Shown: one piece after another, positions 1-6,853 of the stretch | How the letters are laid out: every line of letters begins with the position of its first letter | How positions within the stretch are numbered: the stretch's first letter is position 1 | NCBI GenBank assembly: GCA_964458125.1 | Contig: CAYWHE010000135.1 | Location: forward strand, 1 to 11,194 | Length of the DNA: 11,194 nt | Direction: 5' to 3' | Origin: CAYWHE01 sp964458125 | GTDB lineage: Bacteria > Bacteroidota > Bacteroidia > AKYH767-A > OLB10 | The notes under the pieces: generated by a model | Told to the model about the DNA's origin: nothing | Database searches by the model: none | Seen by the model: the letters and a program-made list of their open reading frames with translations, nothing else | Position numbers and translations under genes: made by a program

Positions 1-511
1 TGACATTGGGCAACATGCTGTAGCTCCAGATGGAAAAATTTATATTGCAAATGCTCATCATACCAGCTATTCGCTAACAGATAGTTTCACAACTCATCTA
101 ACCGTCATTGAAAACCCGGATTTGCCTGGTAATGCCTGTGGATGCGCTCCATATAGTTTTTCTCTTGGAGGTCGCAAAGGTCGCTATGGACTTCCGAATA
201 TTCCCCATTACAATCTTGGACCCGTAACCGGCAGCATCTGCGACAGTCTGTCGGCGGGGACCCAGGAGGCCGTTTCTCCAAAAAACCGGTTGCTGATCAC
301 GCCAAACCCTGCAAGGGACTTTATTACCATTGAAGGAAGCATTGAAGAATCAAAAGCAATCGTAATGAATTTATTTGGTCAGGTTATTTTATCAGTTGAA
401 ATAAATAAGCTGAAGAAAATAAACATCCAGCGATTGGCACCCGGCCTTTATTTGATCCGACTTCAACAAAAAAATCTTCAACCCCAATACCTGCGCCTCA
501 TTAAACAATAA
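1..511 (+). CDS. 3' end of a secreted beta-propeller protein with T9SS sorting domain (5' truncated)
   Basis: The reading frame is open from base 2 to the TAA at 509-511, so the gene starts outside the window and about 169 C-terminal residues are visible. The first part contains APDGKIYIAN, then TVIENP, a Cys pair (NACGC), LGGR and YGLPNIP. This is the usual last blade of Bacteroidota WD40/PD40-like propellers of surface proteins. From about residue 97 of the visible part comes a T9SS type A sorting domain: TPNPARD, NLFGQ, LAPGLYLIRL and a basic end (LRLIKQ). Such domains direct export through the type IX system, after which they are cleaved or the protein is anchored on the surface. The substrate and role of the missing N-terminal part are unknown. 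The gene converges on the exporter gene with 8 bp between stop codons. The LGGR to CDSL stretch closely matches the protein at the right edge of the window. Confidence 0.85.
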   Translation, partial: DIGQHAVAPDGKIYIANAHHTSYSLTDSFTTHLTVIENPDLPGNACGCAPYSFSLGGRKGRYGLPNIPHYNLGPVTGSICDSLSAGTQEAVSPKNRLLITPNPARDFITIEGSIEESKAIVMNLFGQVILSVEINKLKKINIQRLAPGLYLIRLQQKNLQPQYLRLIKQ

Positions 512-519
512 CCAACCGG

Positions 520-2340
520 TTAAACAAACGACTGCAAATCATACAGTTTTTTATACAAGCCCTGCATGCCCAGTAACCCGGCATGGGTTCCACGTTCTGC
601 AATTTCACCTTTTTGAATGACCAGTATTTCATCGGCATGCTGAATGGTGGAAAGGCGATGGGCGATGACCAGGGAGGTCCGGTGCTGCATCAGCTTGATG
701 ATGGCATCCTGAACCAGGCGCTCCGATTCCGTATCCAATGCCGATGTGGCTTCATCGAGGATGAGAATGGGGGGGTTCTTTAATATGGCCCTGGCTATAC
801 TCAATCGCTGCCGCTGCCCGCCCGACAACTTGCCGCCACGGTCACCAATATTGGCCTGATAGCCTCCCGGCATCTCCAGGATGAATTCATGGGCGTTGGC
901 GATGCGGGCTGCCGCAATGACGTCTTCCTCCTTCGCCTGCTCAACCCCAAAAGCGATGTTGTTAAAAACCGTGTCGTTGAATAATATCGACTCCTGGGTG
1001 ACTATGCCGATAAGCTTTCTCAAATCAAGACTTTTAATCTCCCTGATGTCTGTGTCGTCTACCAGCACCATTCCAGAATCCGGATCATAAAACCTGGGTA
1101 ATAAATCGGCAAGCGTGGATTTCCCTCCGCCCGATGGACCCACCAGGGCAATGGTCTTGCCTTTGCCCAACGTAAAACTGATGTTTTTCAGGACCGGCTC
1201 ATTCCCGTAACTGAAAGATACATCCCGGTATTCAACGGCCTTTTTGAATTCGGTCATGGCACGGGCACCGGTTGAATCCTGAAGGGTTTCCTCCGCATCC
1301 AGTATCTTTGATAACCTGTCCGCTGATGCAATTCCCTTCTGAATATTGTAATAAGCCGTGGCAAAATTTTTGGCCGGGGGAATGATCTGTGAAAAAACGG
1401 CAATGAAGGCAATAAAGACGGAAGCGCTTAAATCAACCCGGCTTCCCAATACCAGCTGTCCGCCGAAATACATCACCACCACCATGACGATGGTGCCCAG
1501 GAATTCACTCATGGGTGCGCTCAGGTCCCGCCTGCGGTCGATGGAAACCTGCACCTTCGTATAGTCGTTGTTCTTACGCCGGAACCTGGTTCGCTGGATG
1601 AACTCGGCCGTAAATCCCTTGATAATGCGTAACCCGGAAAGAGTCTCTTCCATCATGCTGAGCAGGTCGCTCATTTTTTCCTGGCCAAGCGTTGATTTCC
1701 TTCTCAGTGTCTTCCCTACCCGTCCGATCAAAAAACCGGTCACCGGCAGGAGCACCAGCACAAATACCGTGAGCTGGGGACTCATTAAAAACAAGGTCAG
1801 TAAAAAGGAAAATACGGCCAGCGGTTCCCGGAACACCACTTCCAGGGAACTCATGATGGACCACTGGATTTCCTGCACATCGTTGGTCATGCGCACCAGG
1901 AGGTCGCCTTTTCTTTCTTCACTGAAATATTTCAGGGGCAGGTTCAGCACCTTGCTGTACAAATCGTACCGCACATCCCGGATCACCCGGTTACGTACCT
2001 TGGCCATATAGTACATGGCCATGTACCGGAACAGGTTCTTCAGGAAAAACATCACCACCACCAGGATACAGATAAAAAGCAGGGCATCAATCTTACCGCG
2101 CTCGATAATGATTTTGCTGAGCAAGAAATAAAAATTATCGATCAGGTCATTCGGGTTCAGATTCAACGGGGGCGCCGAGGTTACCAGTTTCTGCGTGCCA
2201 AACAGGAGGTTGAGAAAAGGAACAACCATCGTCAGCGTCACCAGCGAGAAAAAAACCGTGAGCACATTGAAGATGATGTTCATCAGGGCAGGCCCCTTAT
2301 GCGCCTTGAGGTAGGAAAGAATACGGAGGTAATTGTTCAC
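520..2340 (-). CDS. ABC exporter, fused permease and ATPase (MsbA-like)
   Basis: This is a 606-residue half-transporter: a six-helix type IV exporter membrane domain (about residues 15-330) followed by a nucleotide-binding domain (about 368-600). All ATPase motifs are present: Walker A GPSGGGKST (401-409), Q-loop Q449, signature LSGGQ (505-509), Walker B ILILDE (525-530), D-loop SALD and switch H561. It should work as an inner-membrane homodimer. The family includes MsbA (lipid A core flipping) and lipid or drug exporters, and the length and order fit MsbA. The substrate is inferred from similarity only. The start is GTG at 2340-2338; no in-frame ATG lies upstream before a stop codon, and the N-terminus NNYLRILSYLKAHKG looks like the family's usual first helix. 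It is divergent from the DUF1569-like gene, with a 90-bp shared promoter region. Confidence 0.9.
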   Translation of the reverse strand: MNNYLRILSYLKAHKGPALMNIIFNVLTVFFSLVTLTMVVPFLNLLFGTQKLVTSAPPLNLNPNDLIDNFYFLLSKIIIERGKIDALLFICILVVVMFFLKNLFRYMAMYYMAKVRNRVIRDVRYDLYSKVLNLPLKYFSEERKGDLLVRMTNDVQEIQWSIMSSLEVVFREPLAVFSFLLTLFLMSPQLTVFVLVLLPVTGFLIGRVGKTLRRKSTLGQEKMSDLLSMMEETLSGLRIIKGFTAEFIQRTRFRRKNNDYTKVQVSIDRRRDLSAPMSEFLGTIVMVVVMYFGGQLVLGSRVDLSASVFIAFIAVFSQIIPPAKNFATAYYNIQKGIASADRLSKILDAEETLQDSTGARAMTEFKKAVEYRDVSFSYGNEPVLKNISFTLGKGKTIALVGPSGGGKSTLADLLPRFYDPDSGMVLVDDTDIREIKSLDLRKLIGIVTQESILFNDTVFNNIAFGVEQAKEEDVIAAARIANAHEFILEMPGGYQANIGDRGGKLSGGQRQRLSIARAILKNPPILILDEATSALDTESERLVQDAIIKLMQHRTSLVIAHRLSTIQHADEILVIQKGEIAERGTHAGLLGMQGLYKKLYDLQSFV

Positions 2341-2345
2341 GGCAA

Positions 2346-2353
2346 CAAACGTA
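2346..2353 (-). promoter_or_regulatory. Candidate -7 element for the ABC exporter gene
   Basis: The minus strand reads TACGTTTG, an exact match to the Bacteroidota -7 consensus TAnnTTTG. No good -33 TTTG is seen at the right distance. Transcription would begin almost at the GTG start codon, so the message would be leaderless or the match is chance. Confidence 0.35.
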
Positions 2354-2411
2354 TAAAAAATTCCGCTATGATCCGGCTTTGGAAAGCAGCTTGTACGAAC
2401 GCCAAATTAAA

Positions 2412-2419
2412 TACATTTG
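2412..2419 (+). promoter_or_regulatory. Candidate -7 element for the DUF1569-like gene
   Basis: TACATTTG matches the TAnnTTTG consensus exactly. It sits 11 bp before the ATG at 2431, so the leader would be very short. A weak TTG-containing -33 candidate lies near 2390-2394. Confidence 0.4.
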
Positions 2420-2430
2420 CCGGAAAATGA

Positions 2431-2901
2431 ATGGTGATGACCACTGAAAAATTGAAGTTTTTACAGGAAACCCTGCCCGCCCTGCTGAATAAACTGAAGG
2501 GTGATGAATCGCCCGTATGGGGAAAAATGAACACCCAGCAGATGGTGGAACACCTGGCCGGTGCCTTCCGGCAGGCCAGCGATGAATCGAATACCGCCAC
2601 CGTCACCCCGGCCGACCAGCTTGCAGCTTTCAAGGCTTTTATCATGACAGAAAAAGAGTTCCGTCCCAACACGAAAAACCGTCTTCTTGGGGAGGAACCC
2701 GCCCCCGTTATTCATGCCAACCTGCAAACAGCGCTGGCTGACCTGCAAAAAGCCATCAGCGAATTTGTGCAGTATTTTGAAATTAACCCGGGAAAAATTA
2801 CCATCAACCCCGTTTTCGGAGCGCTGAATTTCCCGGAATGGGTTCAGTTACTGCATAAGCATGCCGTTCATCACCTGAAGCAATTCAGCCTGCTGGCCTG
2901 A
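2431..2901 (+). CDS. DinB-like / DUF1569 small protein
   Basis: This 156-residue soluble protein is mostly helical, with no signal peptide. Near the N-terminus it has MNTQQMVEHL (33-42), and near the C-terminus NPVFGALNFPEWVQLLHKH followed by AVHHLKQF (126-152). H41, H144 and H148 are spaced as in the DinB/YfiT four-helix-bundle superfamily, where three histidines can bind a metal; the C-terminal pattern resembles DUF1569 members common in Bacteroidota. Some superfamily members are thiol transferases, but most have no known reaction, so no function is assigned. ATG at 2431 gives MVMTTEK; ATG at 2437 (MTTEK) is an equally good start. It is divergent from the exporter gene and convergent with the dehydrogenase gene, with only 6 bp between the two stop codons. 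Confidence 0.75.
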   Translation: MVMTTEKLKFLQETLPALLNKLKGDESPVWGKMNTQQMVEHLAGAFRQASDESNTATVTPADQLAAFKAFIMTEKEFRPNTKNRLLGEEPAPVIHANLQTALADLQKAISEFVQYFEINPGKITINPVFGALNFPEWVQLLHKHAVHHLKQFSLLA

Positions 2902-2907
2902 TCGGGA

Positions 2908-4086
2908 TTACATAAAAGCATTTTCCCCGGTAACGTCCATGCCGGTAATGAGCAGGTGAATGTCGTGTGTGCCTTCATAAGTGATCACCGACTCCAGGTT
3001 CATCATGTGCCGCATGATGGGATATTCGCCCGTAATGCCCATACCCCCGTGAATCTGCCGGGCCTCGCGGGCAATATTCAGAGCCGTTTCCACGCTGTTG
3101 CGTTTGGCCATGGAAATCTGCGCAGGTGTGGCGCGGTTTTCATTCTTCAATACCCCCAGCCTCCAAACCATCAGCTGGGCCTTGGTGATTTCGGTGATCA
3201 TCTCGGCCAGTTTCTTCTGTTGCAACTGGAAACCTCCGATGGGCCGGCCGAACTGCTTTCTTTCCTTCGAATAGCGCAGGGCTGAATCGTAACAGTCCAT
3301 GGCCGCGCCTACAGCTCCCCAGGAAATGCCATAACGGGCTGAGTTCAGGCAGCCCAAAGGTCCCTTCAGCCCTTTTACGTTGGGAAGCAAATTTTCTTTG
3401 GGAATCTTTACGTTGTCAAAAACAAGTTCACCGGTGGCGCTGGCACGCAACGACCATTTTCCGTGGGTTTCCGGCGTGGTAAAGCCCTTCATGCCACGCT
3501 CCGCCAGCACTCCCCGGATGACCCCTTCCTCGTCTTTGGCCCAAACCACGGCCACCTGGGCGAACGGCGCATTGCTGATCCACATTTTGGCGCCGTTCAG
3601 CAGAAAATGATCGCCCTTGTCCCTGATGTTGGTGATCATGCCGCCGGGATTGGAACCGTGGTCCGGCTCCGTCAGGCCGAAACAGCCCATCCATTCACCC
3701 GAAGCCAGTTTGGGCAGATATTTCTGGCGTTGCTCCTCGCTTCCATAAGTATATATCGGGTACATCACCAGGGAACTCTGCACGGAAGCCGTGGAACGGA
3801 TACCCGAATCACCGCGTTCCAGTTCCTGCATGATCAAACCATAGGAAATCTGATCCAGCCCCCCGCCGCCATATTCAACAGGAATATACGGACCAAAAGC
3901 CCCGATTTCGGCCAGTCCCTTCACCAGGTGACCGGGGAATTCTGCCCGCTGGCAGGCATCTTCAATAATAGGTGTTACTTCTTTTTTTACCCAGTCGCGC
4001 ACGGAATTCCTGATCAGTTTGTGCTCATCGGTTAAAAGTTCATCGAGTTGATAATAGTCTGGTGCCTGGAATCGGTCTGTGGCCAT
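2908..4086 (-). CDS. gcdH: Glutaryl-CoA dehydrogenase (acyl-CoA dehydrogenase family)
   Basis: This 392-residue flavoenzyme should oxidise and decarboxylate glutaryl-CoA to crotonyl-CoA in lysine, hydroxylysine and tryptophan breakdown, passing electrons to electron-transfer flavoprotein. The match to the GCDH branch is strong over the whole length: ELERGDSGIRS (88-98), SVQSSLVM, YGSEEQRQKYLP, CFGLTEPDHGSN (135-146, flavin/substrate region), KWSLRASATGE (210-220), ARYGISWG (250-257), KERKQFGRPIGGFQLQQKKL, and YEGTHDIH (370-377) with E371 as the expected catalytic base. The frame extends upstream to an ATG at 4119, but the start at 4086 (MATDRFQAP) is chosen because the longer version would begin upstream of the TATTTTTG promoter motif at 4107-4114 and its extra 11 residues are hydrophobic and unlike the family. 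It is a single gene, with no ETF or crotonase genes beside it. Confidence 0.93.
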   Translation of the reverse strand: MATDRFQAPDYYQLDELLTDEHKLIRNSVRDWVKKEVTPIIEDACQRAEFPGHLVKGLAEIGAFGPYIPVEYGGGGLDQISYGLIMQELERGDSGIRSTASVQSSLVMYPIYTYGSEEQRQKYLPKLASGEWMGCFGLTEPDHGSNPGGMITNIRDKGDHFLLNGAKMWISNAPFAQVAVVWAKDEEGVIRGVLAERGMKGFTTPETHGKWSLRASATGELVFDNVKIPKENLLPNVKGLKGPLGCLNSARYGISWGAVGAAMDCYDSALRYSKERKQFGRPIGGFQLQQKKLAEMITEITKAQLMVWRLGVLKNENRATPAQISMAKRNSVETALNIAREARQIHGGMGITGEYPIMRHMMNLESVITYEGTHDIHLLITGMDVTGENAFM

Positions 4087-4106
4087 ATGCGTGATTATTT
4101 GCAGGG

Positions 4107-4114
4107 CAAAAATA
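4107..4114 (-). promoter_or_regulatory. -7 element of the glutaryl-CoA dehydrogenase gene
   Basis: The minus strand reads TATTTTTG, an exact TAnnTTTG match, 20 bp upstream of the ATG at 4086. This leaves a leader of roughly 15 nt and argues against the longer start at 4119. No clear -33 TTTG is visible. Confidence 0.5.
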
Positions 4115-4169
4115 GCCAAAATTTAAAAGGGCTGAACCGGGCTGTTTAAAAATCAGGTGCCGATCGCAG

Positions 4170-5594
4170 CTATTTAAAATAATAGGTATAGCCGATCATA
4201 AGTGAAAACGTACGGTAGAATACGCTGGTCCGTTGTAAGTTTCCGGTCAGCAGCCGCTGCTCCGTGGGTTCGGTCAGGTTGGCCCACTGCCTCACATTCC
4301 GCGCCCTCCCAAAACCATAGGCCAGCCCGATGCTCAGGTCAGATTTTTCATTCTTCCTGGTGATGCCCATAACGGCATGGTAAATATTCCAGTCGGTAAA
4401 GTTAACGCGCATGTTGCCCAGGCTGTCGTGGTTGCTGAAGGATTGATTGGTCCTGAAACTGCCGGCCACGAAAAGTCTTTTGCTCAGGGGCTGTTCAAAT
4501 GCAACGGCTACGTTAACCAGGCTTCTTTTATAATCCTTCACCTGCAGAAGATCTGAACTGGAAAGGGAGAAAAATCCGTCGGGTTGCACCAGGTCCTTGT
4601 CTTCGGGGGTCACCATGCTGTAAACGCCCACCCGATCAAACCACTCAGCGGTCACCGAAAGCAATGTTTTTTGAAGGGTATACTCGAGGCCAATCGCAAC
4701 AGACAATGGCGTTTTGTATGTTGACTTTAAACCCTCCTGCCTGTCGCTGGCCACGAAGCTGATCAGGGAATCGATGCCCAGCATATTCATGTTGTTTACC
4801 GTGAGGTCCTCCATCACCGTGGACCAGCCGAATACATTCATACTGGGTGAGGTCACGGTGAGACCCGCCTTGAATTTATCCCATTCGCCGGAGACGCCTA
4901 GCTTCAATACGGTGCGGATGTTTTTCAGTTCAATGTATTTCATTTCCGTATAGTTGGCCATCCGTCGGGTCAGCACATTTACGGTGTCGAGGCTGACAGC
5001 ACGGGTAGCCATATACGTATCCGTATGGAAGGAACGGTAAGAGCCATAGTTGCCAAGGCCAATGCTGATATGATCCGAAATCCGGCAGCCGTATCCCCAG
5101 CCGGTCAGCATTTCGTATACGCTGGACTTAAATACATACTGCCCGGTGTAATCTTCAGGTCCTGGTGATATATGATCCGAAATCACGTTGAGAACGGCCT
5201 CATGCCTGGCCGACATCTTAATGTTGAACTGGTCCCGGGTGAGCAGGCAGTAACCAATGGTATGACGCGGATAACGCTGCAGTTTGAAGATCCCCGAAAT
5301 GATCAGGGGCATCACGTTCAGGGTACGGGAGTTTAGTTCAATGCCGGTTCCGGCGCCGTCGGGAATGTGAAGCAGGTCCAGTTCATAGCCATTTGCCGAA
5401 ACGGAAAGATTTTTGTTGGTGATCACGCCAAGCCTCGACGGGTTGTAAAAGATGGCGCTGTGATCCCGCACCCCGGCCACCACGGCACCCCCCAACAGGG
5501 CCGAACGGGGACCGAACTGCTGGCTCCAGTAATTGGACTGCTGCCCTGACAAAGAACAGGGTATCAGCATCAGAATGAGGGGCAGGATTTTCAT
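4170..5594 (-). CDS. Outer-membrane beta-barrel protein, OMPP1/FadL-like N-terminus
   Basis: This 474-residue protein has a Sec signal peptide (MKILPLILMLIPCSLSG, cleavage likely before QQSNYW). The mature start, YWSQQFGPRSALLGGAVVAG followed by SAIFYNPSRLG, resembles the conserved opening of OMPP1/FadL/TodX-type barrels (xxGxRSxxLGGA...YNPxxL). The rest alternates short polar and hydrophobic segments and ends in an aromatic strand (MIGYTYYFK), typical of a barrel that closes at its C-terminus. It should sit in the outer membrane. A role in uptake of hydrophobic compounds is known for FadL but is only a possibility here. The frame stays open to an ATG at 5645, but the start at 5594 gives the signal peptide directly and lies behind a promoter-like pair at 5615-5646. 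It is followed after 83 bp by the gcdH start, which seems to have its own promoter. Confidence 0.75.
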   Translation of the reverse strand: MKILPLILMLIPCSLSGQQSNYWSQQFGPRSALLGGAVVAGVRDHSAIFYNPSRLGVITNKNLSVSANGYELDLLHIPDGAGTGIELNSRTLNVMPLIISGIFKLQRYPRHTIGYCLLTRDQFNIKMSARHEAVLNVISDHISPGPEDYTGQYVFKSSVYEMLTGWGYGCRISDHISIGLGNYGSYRSFHTDTYMATRAVSLDTVNVLTRRMANYTEMKYIELKNIRTVLKLGVSGEWDKFKAGLTVTSPSMNVFGWSTVMEDLTVNNMNMLGIDSLISFVASDRQEGLKSTYKTPLSVAIGLEYTLQKTLLSVTAEWFDRVGVYSMVTPEDKDLVQPDGFFSLSSSDLLQVKDYKRSLVNVAVAFEQPLSKRLFVAGSFRTNQSFSNHDSLGNMRVNFTDWNIYHAVMGITRKNEKSDLSIGLAYGFGRARNVRQWANLTEPTEQRLLTGNLQRTSVFYRTFSLMIGYTYYFK

Positions 5595-5614
5595 GGCAAC
5601 GATTATAAAAAGGT

Positions 5615-5646
5615 CAATTATAAAAAAATTATTACCAGAACACAAA
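5615..5646 (-). promoter_or_regulatory. Candidate promoter of the outer-membrane protein gene
   Basis: On the minus strand, TTTG (5646-5643) and TATAATTG (5622-5615, one mismatch to TAnnTTTG) are separated by 20 bp, the usual Bacteroidota -33/-7 spacing. The leader to ATG 5594 would be about 15 nt. Confidence 0.45.
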
Positions 5647-5810
5647 CAAATGATTTACCGCTATATTTTGTGCCTGAAATAACTGCAGCGTTTACATTTT
5701 AAGCTGGAATAAAAATCTTCCCATAAAACAAATGCCTCCTCTTTTCAATCTTCACCTTTCTTGGCAATCTTTGCGTGAAATAAGTGTCCGCATAGTGTAC
5801 GAACACCTGC

Positions 5811-6003
5811 TCTTTTCATGCTTTGCCCTTCTTTACAGGCTTTGCGTGAAATAAGTGTCCGCATGGTGAACGAATGCCACCTCTTTTCATGCTTTGCCCT
5901 TCTTTGCAAGCTTTGGGTGAAATAAACATCCACAGAGTGAACGAATCCCACTCTTTTCATCCTTTGTCATTCTTTGCAATCTTTGCGTGAAATAAACATC
6001 CGC
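5811..6003. repeat. Higher-order 212-bp duplication, copy A
   Basis: This segment of array 1 matches 6023-6215 at an offset of 212 bp (three units, 71+71+70). From 5839 to 6003 the match is perfect over 165 bp; the part to its left differs at two positions. Other units in the array differ more, so this is a recent segmental duplication. Confidence 0.9.
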
Positions 6004-6022
6004 ATAGTGAACGAACGCCACT

Positions 6023-6215
6023 TCTTTTCATGCTTTGCCCTTCTTTACTAGCTTTGCGTGAAATAAGTGTCCGCATGGTGAACGAATGCCACCTCTTTTC
6101 ATGCTTTGCCCTTCTTTGCAAGCTTTGGGTGAAATAAACATCCACAGAGTGAACGAATCCCACTCTTTTCATCCTTTGTCATTCTTTGCAATCTTTGCGT
6201 GAAATAAACATCCGC
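6023..6215. repeat. Higher-order 212-bp duplication, copy B
   Basis: This is the partner of 5811-6003. Both copies contain the odd CTTTGGG unit with the CACAGAGTG linker, found nowhere else in the array. The match breaks at 6216, where TCCGCT replaces TCCGCA. Confidence 0.9.
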
Positions 6216-6368
6216 TTAGTGAACGAATGCCACTTCTTTTCATGCTTTGTCTTTCTTTGCAATCTTTGCGTGAAATAAACATCCGCATAGTGAACGAATG
6301 CCACTTCTTTTAATGCTTTGCCCTTCAATGTAATCTTTGCGTGAAATAAGCATCCGCATTACGAAAAC

Positions 6369-6746
6369 TTAGAGCTTATTTACAACCCGGTGAATTCCGT
6401 GTTTTAATAAAATCGTATTAAAGTTTATCAGCAGGGCCAGTTTTAATTCACAAAGTCTTAAGTAAGTAAGGGTCTGGGCAAAATGTACGGGCGCAAGCCT
6501 TTCTACCGACTTTATTTCAACAATAACTGAATTTTCCACCCTCAAATCAAGCCGGTACCCGCATTCCAGTTTTACTTTCTTATAAATTAACGGAACAGGC
6601 ACCTGTTGTTCCACCAGTAATCCCATCTGCCGTAAATCATATGCCAGGGAATTTTCATAGGCTGATTCCAGTAAACCGGCTCCAAACCTCCTGTGCAACT
6701 CAATAGCCGCACCGATAATCTTATTTGATATTTCGTTTTCGTCCAT
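6369..6746 (-). CDS. GxxExxY protein, PD-(D/E)XK nuclease-like
   Basis: This 125-residue protein has the full motif set of the GxxExxY family (PD-(D/E)XK nuclease superfamily fold): ELHRRFGAGLLESAYE with G24, E27 and Y30, then LVEQQVPVPLIYK, GYRLDLRVE with D67, VIVEIKSVERL with E77 and K79, HFAQTLTYLRL with Q91, and LLINFNTILLKHGIHRVVN at the end. E27, D67 and the E77-x-K79 pair are where the fold's metal-binding and catalytic residues are expected, and all are intact, so activity is possible. The substrate and biological role are not known to me. The start at 6746 (MDENEIS) fits the family length; the frame extends to 6794, but that region overlaps a promoter-like element. It is flanked on both sides by tandem arrays (5 bp on the 3' side, about 107 bp on the 5' side), and its surroundings are visibly more A+T-rich than the neighbouring genes. 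Confidence 0.9.
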   Translation of the reverse strand: MDENEISNKIIGAAIELHRRFGAGLLESAYENSLAYDLRQMGLLVEQQVPVPLIYKKVKLECGYRLDLRVENSVIVEIKSVERLAPVHFAQTLTYLRLCELKLALLINFNTILLKHGIHRVVNKL

Positions 6747-6785
6747 AATAAAAAAAATTAACTGAGGATTATAAAAAGTGTATTT

Positions 6786-6815
6786 CAAATACAAAAATGC
6801 AAAACATTCACCAAA
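6786..6815 (-). promoter_or_regulatory. Candidate promoter of the GxxExxY gene
   Basis: On the minus strand TTTG (6815-6812), an 18-bp spacer, and TGTATTTG (6793-6786, one mismatch to TAnnTTTG) lie about 40 bp before the ATG at 6746. A 13-bp palindrome, GTATTTCAAATAC (6780-6792), overlaps the -7 part and could be an operator. Confidence 0.4.
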
Positions 6816-6853
6816 AAATCAAATCTGTTATAAAATATTTCAGACAAATTAAT

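Larger units (their letters stand above)
5731..6363. repeat. Tandem repeat array 1 (about 71-bp units, 9 core copies)
   Basis: This array fills most of the gene-free stretch 5595-6368. Taking CTTTGCGTGAAA as the unit start, units begin at 5769, 5840, 5911 (CTTTGGG variant), 5981, 6052, 6123 (variant), 6193, 6264 and 6335, giving lengths of 71, 71, 70, 71, 71, 70, 71 and 71 bp; a decayed half unit precedes at 5731-5768 and the last unit is cut at about 6363. Each unit has a core of four CTTTGCG-like heptamers at 9, 10 and 9 bp spacing (for example 5883, 5892, 5902, 5911) and a linker containing ATCCGCATAGTGAACGAAT or close variants. The array ends 5 bp before the stop codon of the GxxExxY gene, on that gene's 3' side. 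Short minus-strand reading frames inside it are translations of the repeat, not genes. No long palindrome is seen within a unit. Confidence 0.95.

Noticed and set aside
514..521. AACCGGTT palindrome between the convergent left-edge gene and the exporter gene as terminator
   Set aside because: The stem is only 4 bp with no loop and no T-run.
1574..2011. Open frames inside the ABC exporter gene on both strands
   Set aside because: They are shadows of a gene with complete family motifs and have no recognisable protein features of their own.
5745..6172. Two tandem, nearly identical 71-residue minus-strand genes overlapping by ATGA
   Set aside because: They are translations of array 1 at a 212-bp offset, which is not a multiple of three. 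Start and stop both come from the TTTTCAT part of the unit, and the same repeat is read in different frames along each peptide.
5731..6363. CRISPR array
   Set aside because: Whole units are similar, including the linkers; there are no unique spacers, units are 70-71 bp, and no cas genes are near.
6369..6794. Longer 141-residue GxxExxY protein starting at 6794
   Set aside because: The extra residues (MYLKYTFYNPQLIFFI) are not family-like and overlap the promoter candidate; the start at 6746 gives the normal length.
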